Program-made: the position numbers and the translations under genes
Notes under the pieces: model-generated
The model's database searches: none
What the model was told of the DNA's origin: nothing
Seen by the model: the letters and a program-made list of their open reading frames with translations, nothing else
Source of the DNA: Protopterus annectens
Lineage: Eukaryota > Chordata > Ceratodontiformes > Protopteridae
NCBI RefSeq assembly: GCF_019279795.1
Contig: NC_056743.1
Location: forward strand, 633,480,658-633,544,657
Reading direction: 5' to 3'
DNA length: 64,000 nucleotides
Shown here: positions 32,000 through 41,850 of the stretch, one piece after another
Position numbering within the stretch: the first letter of the stretch is position 1
How the letters are laid out: every line of letters starts with the position of its first letter

Positions 32000-32547
32000 G
32001 TATAGGTGTACCAGAGTATACAGAGGGAAGGCATACAGTGCTCTGCTGTGACCTGATTAATGCTATATATTTACAGAATACATTCTTCAAAATGGAAGAT
32101 AAGAAATATGTGAGTCACTGAGGTAGAAGAAAGCATTAGTAGATGGGATATTAAGTAAACTTTAGAGTTTTCAGAAGGAAGAAGTGGGAAGACAAAAAAA
32201 AATCTACAACAGATAAGGAAAAGTCAGGTAAGAAAAAAATTATATAGACATAATGGTACAAATGATGCGAGTGAAACAGGGCTGTAATTTCTTCATTATA
32301 CTGATAAATAGTAGCAAGATGTTATTGAAAAGATATTATAGACAATGTTAGACAATTTAAGAAGGACATAATGCACTGATGAAGGAAACTATGGCCAGAG
32401 TGTGAACATCGATGTGTATGATATGTAGCTAGCTTGTTTATAAGTTAAAACTACTTAGCCTCATTCATGATGTGTTTCTATATAATAAAGCTGCTTGAAC
32501 AAGAAAAAACAATGTTCATCTACTTCATCTCGACTAGTCGAGTGACA

Positions 32548-32567
32548 TGGTGTCAGAACTGGGATTC
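32548..32567 (+). promoter_or_regulatory. primer-binding site, tRNA-Leu type; 5' LTR end at 32547
   Basis: TGGTGTCAGAACTGGGATTC follows GTGACA. It matches the complement of the tRNA-Leu 3' end (TGGTGTCAGGAGTGGGATTC, established) at 18 of 20 positions. That places the end of a 5' LTR at 32547, with an AATAAA at about 32485 in the LTR. The LTR start is unclear (possibly about 32.1 kb). Confidence 0.7.
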
Positions 32568-33519
32568 CAGCCAACTGCTTTTCAGAAACATGAGGTGCAG
32601 AGTTAACGATGAAGGCAAACTAAGAGAACCGAGAGCAAAAAAGGGCCAGTAATGTGCTAAAGGTAATGAAAACTTGCATGAATGATTTATTTACTAAAAA
32701 AGATAAAGGGGAGCATTACAATGCAACAAAATGCATTATTAAGCAAACAAATAGCATGGAAAAATTTATTACGCAAAAAAAAGCATAAATAAAAAGCTCA
32801 TTAATCAAACAAAATGTTTCAGATTAAGTTATTTGATAAAATGAGCATCAGAAAAGCAGATAAAGGGTTCAGAACCACCCTAAAATTGCAAAACTAGCAT
32901 GTTTAAAGTAAAATGAGCATGTTTGGAGTTAAAACAAGCACAAGAAAGTATAATGGGAATGAATAGATTAAATGAGCAAAATGAATATAATAAATGGCAA
33001 TAAGGGCACAATAAGCATAAATGGAGCAAGGTGACTGCATGTGTTTTGGCAAATTACTGTGTTTTGGCATAAATAATTATTTTGCATTGATTGAAGCTAG
33101 TCAAGACATAACTAGAGTTATTTGGAGTATCTCAAAATGTGTAAAAGTTCTTACAGTGTGTGTTTATTACTGGGCATTTATTTTAAATAGTTTGTTGTGT
33201 ACAAAGTGCAACTATTTTGTGAAGTGCAGTCAAATACAGCCATTTTGAAAAGTCTCTTGTGCATGGGTGTGTCTATTCGCAGAGTATCACCATTACAGAG
33301 TGTTTCTTGCACTGTACAGAGTTATTTGGCAAAAGTGCAGACATTTGGGGGAAATCTGAGTGTGTTGTGTCCTATTTATTCACAAAGTGCAGTTAGTTCG
33401 AAGTGTTTCTCACTCTGAGCTTCTTCTGCCCAGTTCATAGGATCATAGGAAGTTACTAGGCTATTGACCCTGTGGCCCTTACAAGCCTAGCCAAGAATAT
33501 TTAGCCCATGTTCCAACAA

Positions 33520-34595
33520 GTCAGCGCTCTATGCCACTGTCTAGCAGGGACACAGATGGAATCCTAGGGGTGTATTTTCTGTTCCCCATCCAGTTATCCA
33601 GGTTGCATTTAAAACGGGTTAATAAGGTACTCTGCTTTACATGAAGAGGGAGTCTATTCCTCAAAAGGAGGAGTCTCTGTGACACAAATCTGTACTGCCA
33701 ACAAGTCCTATTGATATCGCAGACCAGGTTAAGGTCATGCATGTGGGTTACTCAAATGGAGCTTGACTTATGGATATGCAGCAGTCCCATCAGGGTGGGG
33801 TCTGAGATTGCTTTGTATGCCAGACAGATGTCACCTCTGAGGAGTCTGTTGGAGACTGAGTAGAGGGACAGGGTTTTTAGCATATCTGTATAGGGTATAT
33901 GTTTGAGGCCCTGGATTCTCCAGTGAGGAACCTCTGTGGTCTCTCCACCTGCTACATGTGCTTTGCTAGGTACATGCCAAAATGGGCATCATACTCAGTA
34001 ATGGGTCTTATAAAGGAAGACTACAGTGATGTTATAACCACCTTGTCCCTGGATGAGATACTCTTACTAATGAGATGGGCCATGTAGAAAGCTTTCCATG
34101 CAACAGAGGCACAATCAAAAGTCAATTTGCTATCAACCTGGGTGCCCAAGTCCCTCACAACTGATTGTGTGCTTAGGACCTTATTATCAGTGTGATAATT
34201 TGTGGGGATGTCACTCTCTCCTAAAAGGATGATGATGCATTTTTTGGTAATAAGTTTGAGGCCATGTTTCTGGCACCAGTCATTTGTCTGGGTAAGACCC
34301 TCTTGGAGGATGTTCATATCACTAGAGGGATTTATGACAACACCCAGCTTGTAGTCATCTGCAAACTTGATCAGCCATAGCTCACTAGATTTTGCCTGCA
34401 TCTCCAGGAAGTATATCCCAAACAGCAGAGGTCCCAAGACCAATCCCTGGGGTACACCACTGTTACGGGTCTACTACTTGAGGTGGCTTCCCCTATTTTG
34501 ACAAGATGGGTTCTGTCAGTTAGCCAGTTTGCTACCCATCTGGTAACATATGGATTAATGCCTAGTTGAGAAAGTTTATCTATTATACCATGACC
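33520..34595 (-). pseudogene. CR1 copy 3 RT, C-terminal part
   Basis: Broken CR1 reverse transcriptase: IDKLSQLGINPYVTRWVANW (from about 34590), DRTHLVKIGEA, a frameshift near 34455 where V-P-Q-G is expected, then LGPLLFGIYFLEMQ, KFADDYKLGVV with the catalytic DD intact (about 34350), CQKHGLKLITKKC, and the C-terminal blocks to 33520. Less similar in sequence to copies 1, 2 and 4 than they are to each other, suggesting a different CR1 subfamily. Confidence 0.85.
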
Positions 34596-35529
34596 CCCCA
34601 TTAATATTCCAAAACGTGCATGCTGATTGGCCAGCGTGCACATTGTAAATCGACTTATACTAATGGAAAAAGGTCCGGTCGCCCGGACTTTTTCCATTAG
34701 TATAAGTCTTTTTTTAAAACACTGTCTCGCTATGTTAAAAGAGTTTAACATAGCAACACAGGTTTAAAAAAAGCAACGGAGATCTCCGTTGCTTTTTTTT
34801 AAAGCTGTCTCGCTATGTTAAACTCCTTTAACATAGCGACACAGTGTGTAAAAAGCAACGGAGATCTTGCTTTCTCCGTTGCTTTTTTAAACCTGTCTCG
34901 CTATGTTAAATGGGTTTAACATAGCGAGACAGCTTTAAAATAAGCAACGGAGATCTCCGTTGCTTATTTTAAAGCTGTCTCGCTATGTTAAACCCATCTA
35001 ACATAGCGAGACAGGTTTAAACAAAAGCAACGGAGAAAGCAAGATCTCCATTGCTTTTTACTGTTTTGCTATGTTAAATGGGTTTAACATAGCGAGACAT
35101 CTTTAAAATATGCAACGGACATCTCCGTTGCTTATTTTAAAGCTGTCTCACTATGTTAAACCCATTTAACATAGCAAAACAGTAAAAAAGCAACGGAGAT
35201 CTTGCTTTCTCCTTTGCTTTTGGCCACAGCTCTGATGTACTGCGCAGGCATGCGCAGCACAGCAGAACTGCCGCGGATGCCAGACAGCTGCGGAAGGGCA
35301 GCAAAGAGGCATTATACAATGCCATTATTTAAGAAAAGTAATTGTTTCTTTTCTTAAATAATGTCATAGTATAATAGCAATAACCCACTTCTGGGTGTGG
35401 GTAATGCGGGATTTCCCCACGGTTGTCTTTGTTTGGTCCCTCGGGCTTCGCCCTTGGGACCAAACCACGCCAACCGTGGGTAAATCCTGCATTACCCACA
35501 CTCATGCGTGGGTTATTGCTATATTATAC
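34596..35529. repeat. hierarchical palindrome array inserted in CR1
   Basis: A 0.93-kb insertion flanked by TATTATACC on both sides (about 34587-34595 and 35521-35529 region), consistent with an 8-9-bp target duplication. Contents: a 57-bp near-perfect hairpin (34652-34708); six alternating pairs of two palindromes between about 34720 and 35220, one built on CTATGTTAAA...TTTAACATAG and one on AGCAACGGAGATCTCCGTTGCT-type words; a GC-rich segment (35221-35310); a 41-bp hairpin (35323-35363); and a 145-bp hairpin with ends AGCAATAACCCA/TGGGTTATTGCT (35376-35520). No coding content. Confidence 0.8.
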
Positions 35530-35706
35530 CTGAGTGGGGAGTAGTATCAAAGGCCTTGACTAGGTCAAGGTAGGTGGTCTTCCCCTCGTCTATGGCCTTG
35601 GTGACTGTCTCAAAGAAGTCAACCAAATTTAACAGGCATGACCTTCCCATGACAAAACCAAACTGTGTGGGATCAAGTGTTTGGAGGTTGCCAATGTCCT
35701 TGTTTA
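35530..35706 (-). pseudogene. CR1 copy 3 RT, N-terminal part
   Basis: Continuation of CR1 copy 3 beyond the palindrome array: on the minus strand it encodes the block that ends NLVDFFETVTKAIDEGK and TYLDLVKAFDTTPHSG-like sequence, which joins in register to the part starting at 34595. The 5' truncation point is at 35706. Confidence 0.85.
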
Positions 35707-36263
35707 TTCACAAAGTGCAGTTTCTTTGAAATGTTTCTTACAATGATGATGAGTGCCGTTTACAGTAAAGTGCTTTCAATAGTATTACAGTGCCTGGAAA
35801 ACATATTTCACAAAGTTGAGTTATATAGAGGGTTGTTGTGCCATTGGGCATAGTGTAGTTACTTTGAAATGTTTCTTGCTCTCAGCTTCTTCTGCCCAGT
35901 TTATTTGCACAGTGCAGTTACTTCAAATGTTTCTTATAATAATGATAAGTGAGTTTTACAGTAAAGTGATTTTAAGAGTATTACAGTGCCCAGGAAACTT
36001 ATTTCATAACGTTCAGTTATACAGAGTCGTGTTGTGCTATTGGGCATACTTACACGTATCTGCATACATTTCTGACATATGCATGTATGTATGTGTGTGT
36101 GTTCATGCATACTTGCAAAAGTCTTCACTGAGATGAGTTAATATGGCAGACAGATTTTGAAAACCACTAACACTTGTATTTGCTCAGAATACTTGAGCAA
36201 TAGTATGATATATTTATACAAGCAGCTTATTCTAGCAAAGATGCATGCACCAGGGCATTCATT

Positions 36264-37075
36264 TTGCTAAATCTAGCAGGGTCAGAAGCCAGTGATAGGG
36301 AGCGCTCATTTGTATATGCACCAGCCGTGTATGAAGGTAAAAGGGAAACTCAATGTATTATTGTGCAGGCTGAATCAAGGAAAGACCCTGAGTGTTTGAA
36401 GCACAAATTCAGAGAAATTTGTATCCCCAGACTAATGTTACATTAGAGAGGCATTTGTTTTACACAAGACATCAAAAGCAAGGGAAAACTTTTGCAGCAT
36501 ATATTACTGACATGAGAAACAAAGCTAAAATGTGTAAGTTTGGTGATTTAAAAGATGAGTTAATAAAGGACAGTCTCATGTGTGGTATTAATTAGTGCTA
36601 CTGTGAACAAGATTTTGCTTCATAACAGTGATTTAATGCTGAGCAAAGCTACTGAGATTTGCCAAATCCATGAAGTTTCAGAAAGGCACACAGATATGCT
36701 TGCGAGTGATAGCATAGTTTCTGCAGACTCCAGAGCAAATGTAAATGGTATGCAACATGTGAGTAGCAAAAGCACATGGCAGCTGCAGCCTCTGTTGGTT
36801 TTCCTGGGAGGTCCAGTAATCTCCCAGCAAGTTCCAAGACCAAAGCAGTTAAAGAAGCATGCTTAGTACAGTACAAGGGTGAATCAGCAAAACCCAAGTC
36901 AAGCTTTATTCTTAACTGTTACAATTGTGGTGCCAACCACGGGTCTGAAAGAGAAAAGTGCAGAGCATTTGGTCAGCAATGCCACAAATATAAGAAATAG
37001 AATCATTTTCAAAGATTCTGTAAATTAAGTAAGCCTCACACAGTTGTAAAGAAGGGTCATTTGAAAAAGTAAAGC
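36264..37075 (+). pseudogene. gypsy gag
   Basis: Capsid and nucleocapsid remnants in several frames. 36392-36595 has the LERHLFYTRHQKQGKTFAAY-type segment, typical of the gypsy gag (R-x-x-F-x-x-R-x-Q-x-x-G-E-S). Nucleocapsid zinc knuckles lie at about 36915-37025: CYNCGANHGSEREKC, then CHKYKK, a stop, NHFQRFC, where the second Cys of the second knuckle is Tyr. At least two frameshifts (about 36430 and 36590) and the stop at 36998 disrupt it. Order and spacing fit Ty3/gypsy. Confidence 0.75.
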
Positions 37076-37112
37076 AATCAAATAATCCTGCAACAGACTG
37101 CTTTCTATGTAA

Positions 37113-37526
37113 ATGGTGTCATTAGTTGGTGAAAAGATTGATGCAGTACATTTATTGGCAAAAAATGAAGTATTTTGTACTGTCCAGCTCAATGATAAAT
37201 CCACAGAGCTCAAAGTAGACACTGGTTCAAAGTGTAATGTTATGTCTGCAGATACTTTTGATAAGGTGAGAGCTGGTGAACTACTGAATGTGACCAGTTG
37301 TGCAAAACTTGTTGCTTATATAGGTGAAGAAAGTCAAACCGAAGGCTCAGTAGTGCTTTCATGTTATGTGGCTAAGAACTGTTATAGCCTATTATTCTAT
37401 GTAGTCTGCAGACCTGTGCAGTCATTACTGGGTCTCAGAGACAGTTTGAGAATGAATCTGCTTTATTTTTCCAAAGAAGTTCATCATACATATCCCAGTC
37501 CCAGCTTCACTACCATTATTTTTTGA
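37113..37526 (+). pseudogene. gypsy aspartic protease
   Basis: A 137-codon open frame. The active-site motif is VDTGSKCNVM at about residues 35-44 (D-T-G-S), preceded by VQLNDKSTELK, as in retrotransposon proteases that cleave the polyprotein. A stop at 37524 separates it from the RT. Length and placement between the zinc knuckles and RT are as expected. Confidence 0.8.
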
Positions 37527-37559
37527 GAGTATGCTGTTTTCTATTAAAGTTGGACAAAC

Positions 37560-38770
37560 TTCCAGTTGTGTATTCTATGAAATTAGTCCCAGAGATCAGT
37601 CCAGTGGTCAGACCAGCAAGAAAAGTACTGATAGCTATGCAGCATAAGGTCAAAGCTCAATTAGATAAAATGGTGGAACAAGGTGTAATTTTTCTTTAAA
37701 GAACCAACTCATTGGGTGTTGTCCATGGTAGCAGCTCACAAAAAAGGCTCAGATGAAATCAAAATGTGCATTGACCTAAGAGATTTGGAAAAAGCATTAA
37801 AGAGACCTCATAATCCTATGAGTATAGCCGAAGAAGTCGCATCTCTAATACCGAATGCCACTGTTTTTTCTGTCTTAGATGCAAAAAGTTCATTTTGGCA
37901 AGTGATACTTGAGCGCATATCTTCACAACTTGACTACATTCAGTACCCCATTTGGAAGATATAGATTCCTCAGGATGCCATTTGGAATATATTCTGCATG
38001 TGAAGTCATCCAGCATGTAACAGAGCAATTTTTTTCAGGTTATAATACAAATTACACCTTTTCTGGTTATCCTTGTGCCATAAAAGTAGATGATGGCCAG
38101 AGGGAATGGTGAAGCAGAGCATGACAGAAATCTTAAGAGAGTTCTAGACAGATACCATGAAGTGAACTTAAATCTCAACCCTCTAAAGTGCAAATTCAGA
38201 CTATCTGAAGTTACATATGTAGGTCATTTATTTGCAAGCATTGGCTTGAGACCAGACCTATCCAAGCGAGCAGCTAATCTTGAGATGCCAGTGCTGGATA
38301 ATATACAAGCGCTACAACATTTTCCTGGTATGGTCAACTATTTAGGCAAATTTATACCAAATTTCAGAGATTTGACAGTGCCTTTGAGAGAGCTCAAATG
38401 TAAAAATGTTACATGATCATGGCTAGAACAGCACCAGAAAACCAGTAACTCTTTGCTGCAGTGCCTCAAAATTTGGTTTGGGTGCAGTTATTCTTCAAGA
38501 AGGCAGGCCAATAGTCCATGCATCTCGAACACTTACCCAAATTGAAATGCAATATGCTCAAATCAAGAAAGAACTTTTGTCAATAGTGTTTGCATGTTCC
38601 AAGTTTCATGATTATATCTATGGTCGAGAAATTCAGATTGAAACTGATCATCAACCTCTAGTTACTGTTTAAAGAAGCTTATGCATTCAATTCCAGTGAG
38701 ATTACAAAGAATGATGCTTAAATTGTAAAAGTATAACTTAAAAATGGTCTATACAAAAGGCAAACTTTTT
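37560..38770 (+). pseudogene. gypsy reverse transcriptase-RNase H
   Basis: Pieces in order: CIDLRDLEKALKRPHNPM (37770), VFSVLDAKSSFWQV with the first catalytic Asp (37868), a frameshift, then TTFSTPFGRYRFLRMPFGI (37930), YPCAIKVDD (38068), where the V-D-D pair is kept but the following hydrophobic residues are lost, and LNPLKCKFRLSEVTYVGHLF (38175), NYLGKFIPNFRDLTVPLREL (38340). RNase H: GAVILQEGRPIVHASRTLT (38480) and ELLSIVFACSKFHDYIYGR, ending IETDHQPLVTV. An SRSPRNT-type linker follows near 38800. It is non-functional. Confidence 0.88.
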
Positions 38771-38799
38771 TATCTGGCTGATGCCTTATCCAGATCACC

Positions 38800-39181
38800 C
38801 AGAAATACCACAGTACAGCCTGACGGAGAAAATTCTGACTTTGATGTCATAGAAGTATGTAATTTTTTGACCACAAGACTTGAAGAGCTATGAGATCATA
38901 CAAAGACTGATCCAGTTTTGAAAAAGCTCAATCACTACATCAGTGCTGTATGGCCATCAAAGCAATCTAGTGAACCACCTTGCAACCTTACTTTCCTTAC
39001 AGAGATGCAATGTTGATGGAAGATGCCATTGTTTTCAAAGGACCTAAAATTGTTGTTCTTGCTTCCTTACACCAAGAATATATTCAGATTTTGCATCATG
39101 GTCACCCAGGTTCCAAAGCTGTGACACTGCCAGCACAGCTATCTGGAATTTTGTTAATAATTCTAAATCATTTGTGAATAT
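38800..39181 (+). pseudogene. gypsy integrase, N-terminal stub
   Basis: The frame 38980-39177 reads YRDAMLMEDAIVFKGPKIVV and LHQEYIQILHHGHPGSKA, the start of the H-H-C-C zinc-binding domain (first His residues in HHGHPG). The Cys pair and the whole DDE catalytic core are missing; the sequence breaks off at 39181, where an LTR of another family starts. Confidence 0.75.
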
Positions 39182-39912
39182 TGTTATGATTTATACAGAA
39201 CTGTATGTTATGTACCGAGTTTCAAGACTGTAACCACAGCATGACCTGCTGGAACATATAAGATTAACTTATAATACTTCAGTAAAATAAGTTGAAATTA
39301 AGTGCTTTATGGTGTGCTATAACAGTTAGTTTCAATGTGGCAAGAAGTCAGGATGTCTAGAGCTAGATGTTTTTTCTATTGTCTTAAAGAAAAGTAATTA
39401 CTAGTTTTAAAATGTAACGTGTTTTATAGCTTTATGAATTCCTAGCAGCTGCACATCTGAGAGACATGTATTTTTAACACACATATGTTAGCTTCTGGTT
39501 TAGCTTGGGAACTAAAGTCAGGTGACAAAAAGTGATGCCATCCAAGCTAACCCAGCAGTAATATTTGTTATAGATTTACAAACTCAGAGAAAGGCAGAGT
39601 ATTTTGTATCTTGTCTTGGACCTAGAAACATCGATTCAGCACTACTGCCTGTATGTTACTCTGTAAGTAAGTTATTTAGGGCATAGTATCTCTTAGATAT
39701 AGATAGGAATATAGTAAAGATGTTTTCTGTTTTTATTTGAGACTGTTGTGCAATGTTGTTTTCAAATATTTCCTGTGATTCTGAACTCTGTAGTTACTGT
39801 GTTGATTGGGTATTGTCTTGTTCTTTTATTATTAAATATATTTTTGTGGCTGATATTTGTGAGTCCTATTTAAGCTCCTAGAGTACTTGCATATGTATTT
39901 GGTGACTCTTCA
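39182..39912 (+). repeat. LTR, copy 2 (family shared with 8.5 kb)
   Basis: A 731-bp TG...CA segment homologous to 8529-9350 (see that copy for shared blocks). It directly follows the truncated gypsy integrase but has no visible polypurine tract before it, and its end does not resemble the LTR end at 32547, so it probably belongs to a different element that inserted or recombined here. Confidence 0.65.
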
Positions 39913-41711
39913 GTCTGATCTTTTGAGTAGGCATAGCCTCTTCAGTGATGGGCTCAGAAAGGCTGCATCCAGGAATTTAAGATCTTTTTGCATGTGCTAC
40001 ACAAGGACTGTGAAGAACATCTGCTGCTCTTTATGACTACCTCCTATATAACATTAATGCTTAGAAATAAAAGGATAGAGAAAAAACAATACATTCAATG
40101 AGGTGACATAGCACAAGAGCATGACAGGGTACTGTCCATTTGGTAGGGGTGCTCACCAAACAACCATCTCAACTTTCTCCTTAATCTTAAGATAAGTATA
40201 TTCACAAACATACAGTGGTGGTGATAATGGACAGTCCTGCAGTGTCGCTCTTCTCAACTGTACATAAACTCTCATGCCTTTATTAAACACTGTCTGAAAC
40301 CCTGCCTGCCCACATCTAGTTCATAAAGCTCACCAAGTACTACCCATTTCAGCAATAAAAACATAAAGCCTCTTGATATCATGTTGAAGGTAAATATGCC
40401 AAATACAGCAACCCTTTTCCTTTCAATGCATCATTAAGTGATTATCAAGCACTACTAGCCATACCTAATTATTAGTAAACAACTTGTCCTTCAGATGACC
40501 TACATTCCCTCCATGACACCTTATTTGTACACTCCACATTTTCATTGACAGCATTCTTGTGAAAACACTTGCAGCTGCACTCATTAGTGAAACAGACCTA
40601 CAATGTACCCTGTCTCTCAGATTCTTCTACTCCATTTTCCAAACTATTAACTTTTGCCTCACACATTGATTCTAGTAAATGTCATGCTTCTCCTAAAATA
40701 GTCTCACAAACTAATGTGACACACCTGACTCACCCAGTTTTAATAACCTGATGGAACATTATTTATCCCTGCTGTTTGCTCTGCTTTCAAATACTAAATC
40801 ACCACTCCTAACAGTCCTTTTCCTAAAATGTATTTAGCCTTCTTGTATCTTCCATTTCCATCACTTTCTTTTTCACCTTTCCTAGCCTTGTACCTTCCAA
40901 CTTGCTTGTCCATCCCATTGTCCCATATGCAACATTTAATAAAACCCTCAAAGTACCCCAACATTGCTTTATTATGACTAATTATTTTCCCCTTAATGTT
41001 TTTGAGTATCCTAACCATGCACATTTCTCATTTATTCAGTTCCCATGCATATAAGTTACTCTCCTTTTCTCTGTGCACCCCATCCACCATACCATATAAT
41101 CTCAAGTTTACCCTACACTATTTAAACTTTGCCAACATATATCACAACATCTTCAGTAAGACTCTCCTTTTTGTGTTGGTTTGTTGTGCATACATAGCTA
41201 TACACTGATTTATGATCTCCCTCAACAAAAGTTAGGCTCCATTGATCAGACATTCTAACTGATAACAGCACAACCTTTCGGCAGCACTGAGTTAGTGGAC
41301 AGTTACATGGATCAGGAAGGTAGGTTGTCATACACAGCAACATGATCTTTCCTGCAAATAAAAGGTCACTTTGAGGTTGTGTTTAATCCAATGATGCCAT
41401 CACTATGTAGGGTAGTTTGATTACTGGTAATTATAGTTCAACTGTCAGCAGACAGCATGACCTCTTAACTGACCCATACTGATAAAAGGAACAGTATTAC
41501 TGTTGTTTAATAGTACACTAGGAAAGTTTTGCTACAGAAGCTGTAATCTATGAATAACTCAAATACAATCTGAAACCTCTAGTGTTGTTTAAATATATCA
41601 GTTACACTGTGAATGTAAGGAAACTGTAAGACCTTGGCCATCCTTCATTTTCGTAGCAATGTTATGAAAACTTATATAAGATGCATACATAGCTATAGAT
41701 CCTAAAGACAC
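39913..41711. other. no recognisable gene
   Basis: Unassigned sequence with pyrimidine-rich stretches and only short chance frames. Confidence 0.45.
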
Positions 41712-41850
41712 TCCTCAGGACTTAATAAAATCTGTGTAGGCACTGTGTAGTGCCTACACAGAATTTAACCATGTCCGTGTACATGGTTTCCCCTCTGCGG
41801 CGCATCATGCATATTAATGATGGTGCATTGCGGTGAGAGAACTGAGGAAC
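41712..41850. repeat. cluster of short palindromes (small foldback)
   Basis: CCTCAG and CTGAGG mark the ends. Inside are a 30-bp hairpin with a 13-bp perfect stem (CTGTGTAGGCACT, 41732-41761), a 20-bp ACCATGTCC/GTACATGGT hairpin (41769-41788) and an imperfect stem around CTGCGGCGCATCAT. Confidence 0.55.

Larger units (their letters stand above)
33437..35706 (-). mobile_element. CR1-type LINE, copy 3, interrupted by a palindrome array
   Basis: Minus-strand CR1 inserted in the gypsy leader. The 3' end at 33437 has one tail-repeat remnant and the CR1 3' UTR words. It is 5'-truncated at 35706 in the GNLQTLDPTQFGF region of the RT. Positions 34596-35529 are a foreign palindromic insertion; joining across it gives continuous RT sequence. 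Confidence 0.88.
33200..36050 (+). repeat. tandem repeats in the gypsy leader (CR1 insertion excluded)
   Basis: Words such as TTCACAAAGTGCAGTT, GAAATGTTTCTT, CTTCTTCTGCCCAGTT, TACAGTAAAGTG and TATTACAGTGCC recur in order at about 33360-33436, 35707-35862 and 35884-36040. This gives a roughly 200-bp tandem repeat that was split by the CR1 insertion between 33437 and 35706. Confidence 0.7.
32548..39181 (+). mobile_element. Ty3/gypsy retrotransposon, interrupted and 3'-truncated
   Basis: Internal region of a gypsy-type element: primer-binding site, long leader with tandem repeats, gag (about 36264-37070), protease, RT, RNase H and the first part of integrase. A CR1 copy interrupts the leader (33437-35706). 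Integrase is lost after its zinc-binding start, where sequence passes directly into an unrelated LTR at 39182. Pol sequence is of the type seen in vertebrate K02A2.6-like gypsy elements (inference from RT wording). Confidence 0.8.

Noticed and set aside
33899..34087. 62-codon plus-strand frame
   Set aside because: It is antisense to the CR1 copy 3 reverse transcriptase C-terminus.
34720..35220. Regularly spaced palindromic repeats resembling a CRISPR array
   Set aside because: Spacers are themselves palindromes of a second repeated type, not unique sequences, and the genome is eukaryotic. It is a palindromic insertion in a CR1 element.
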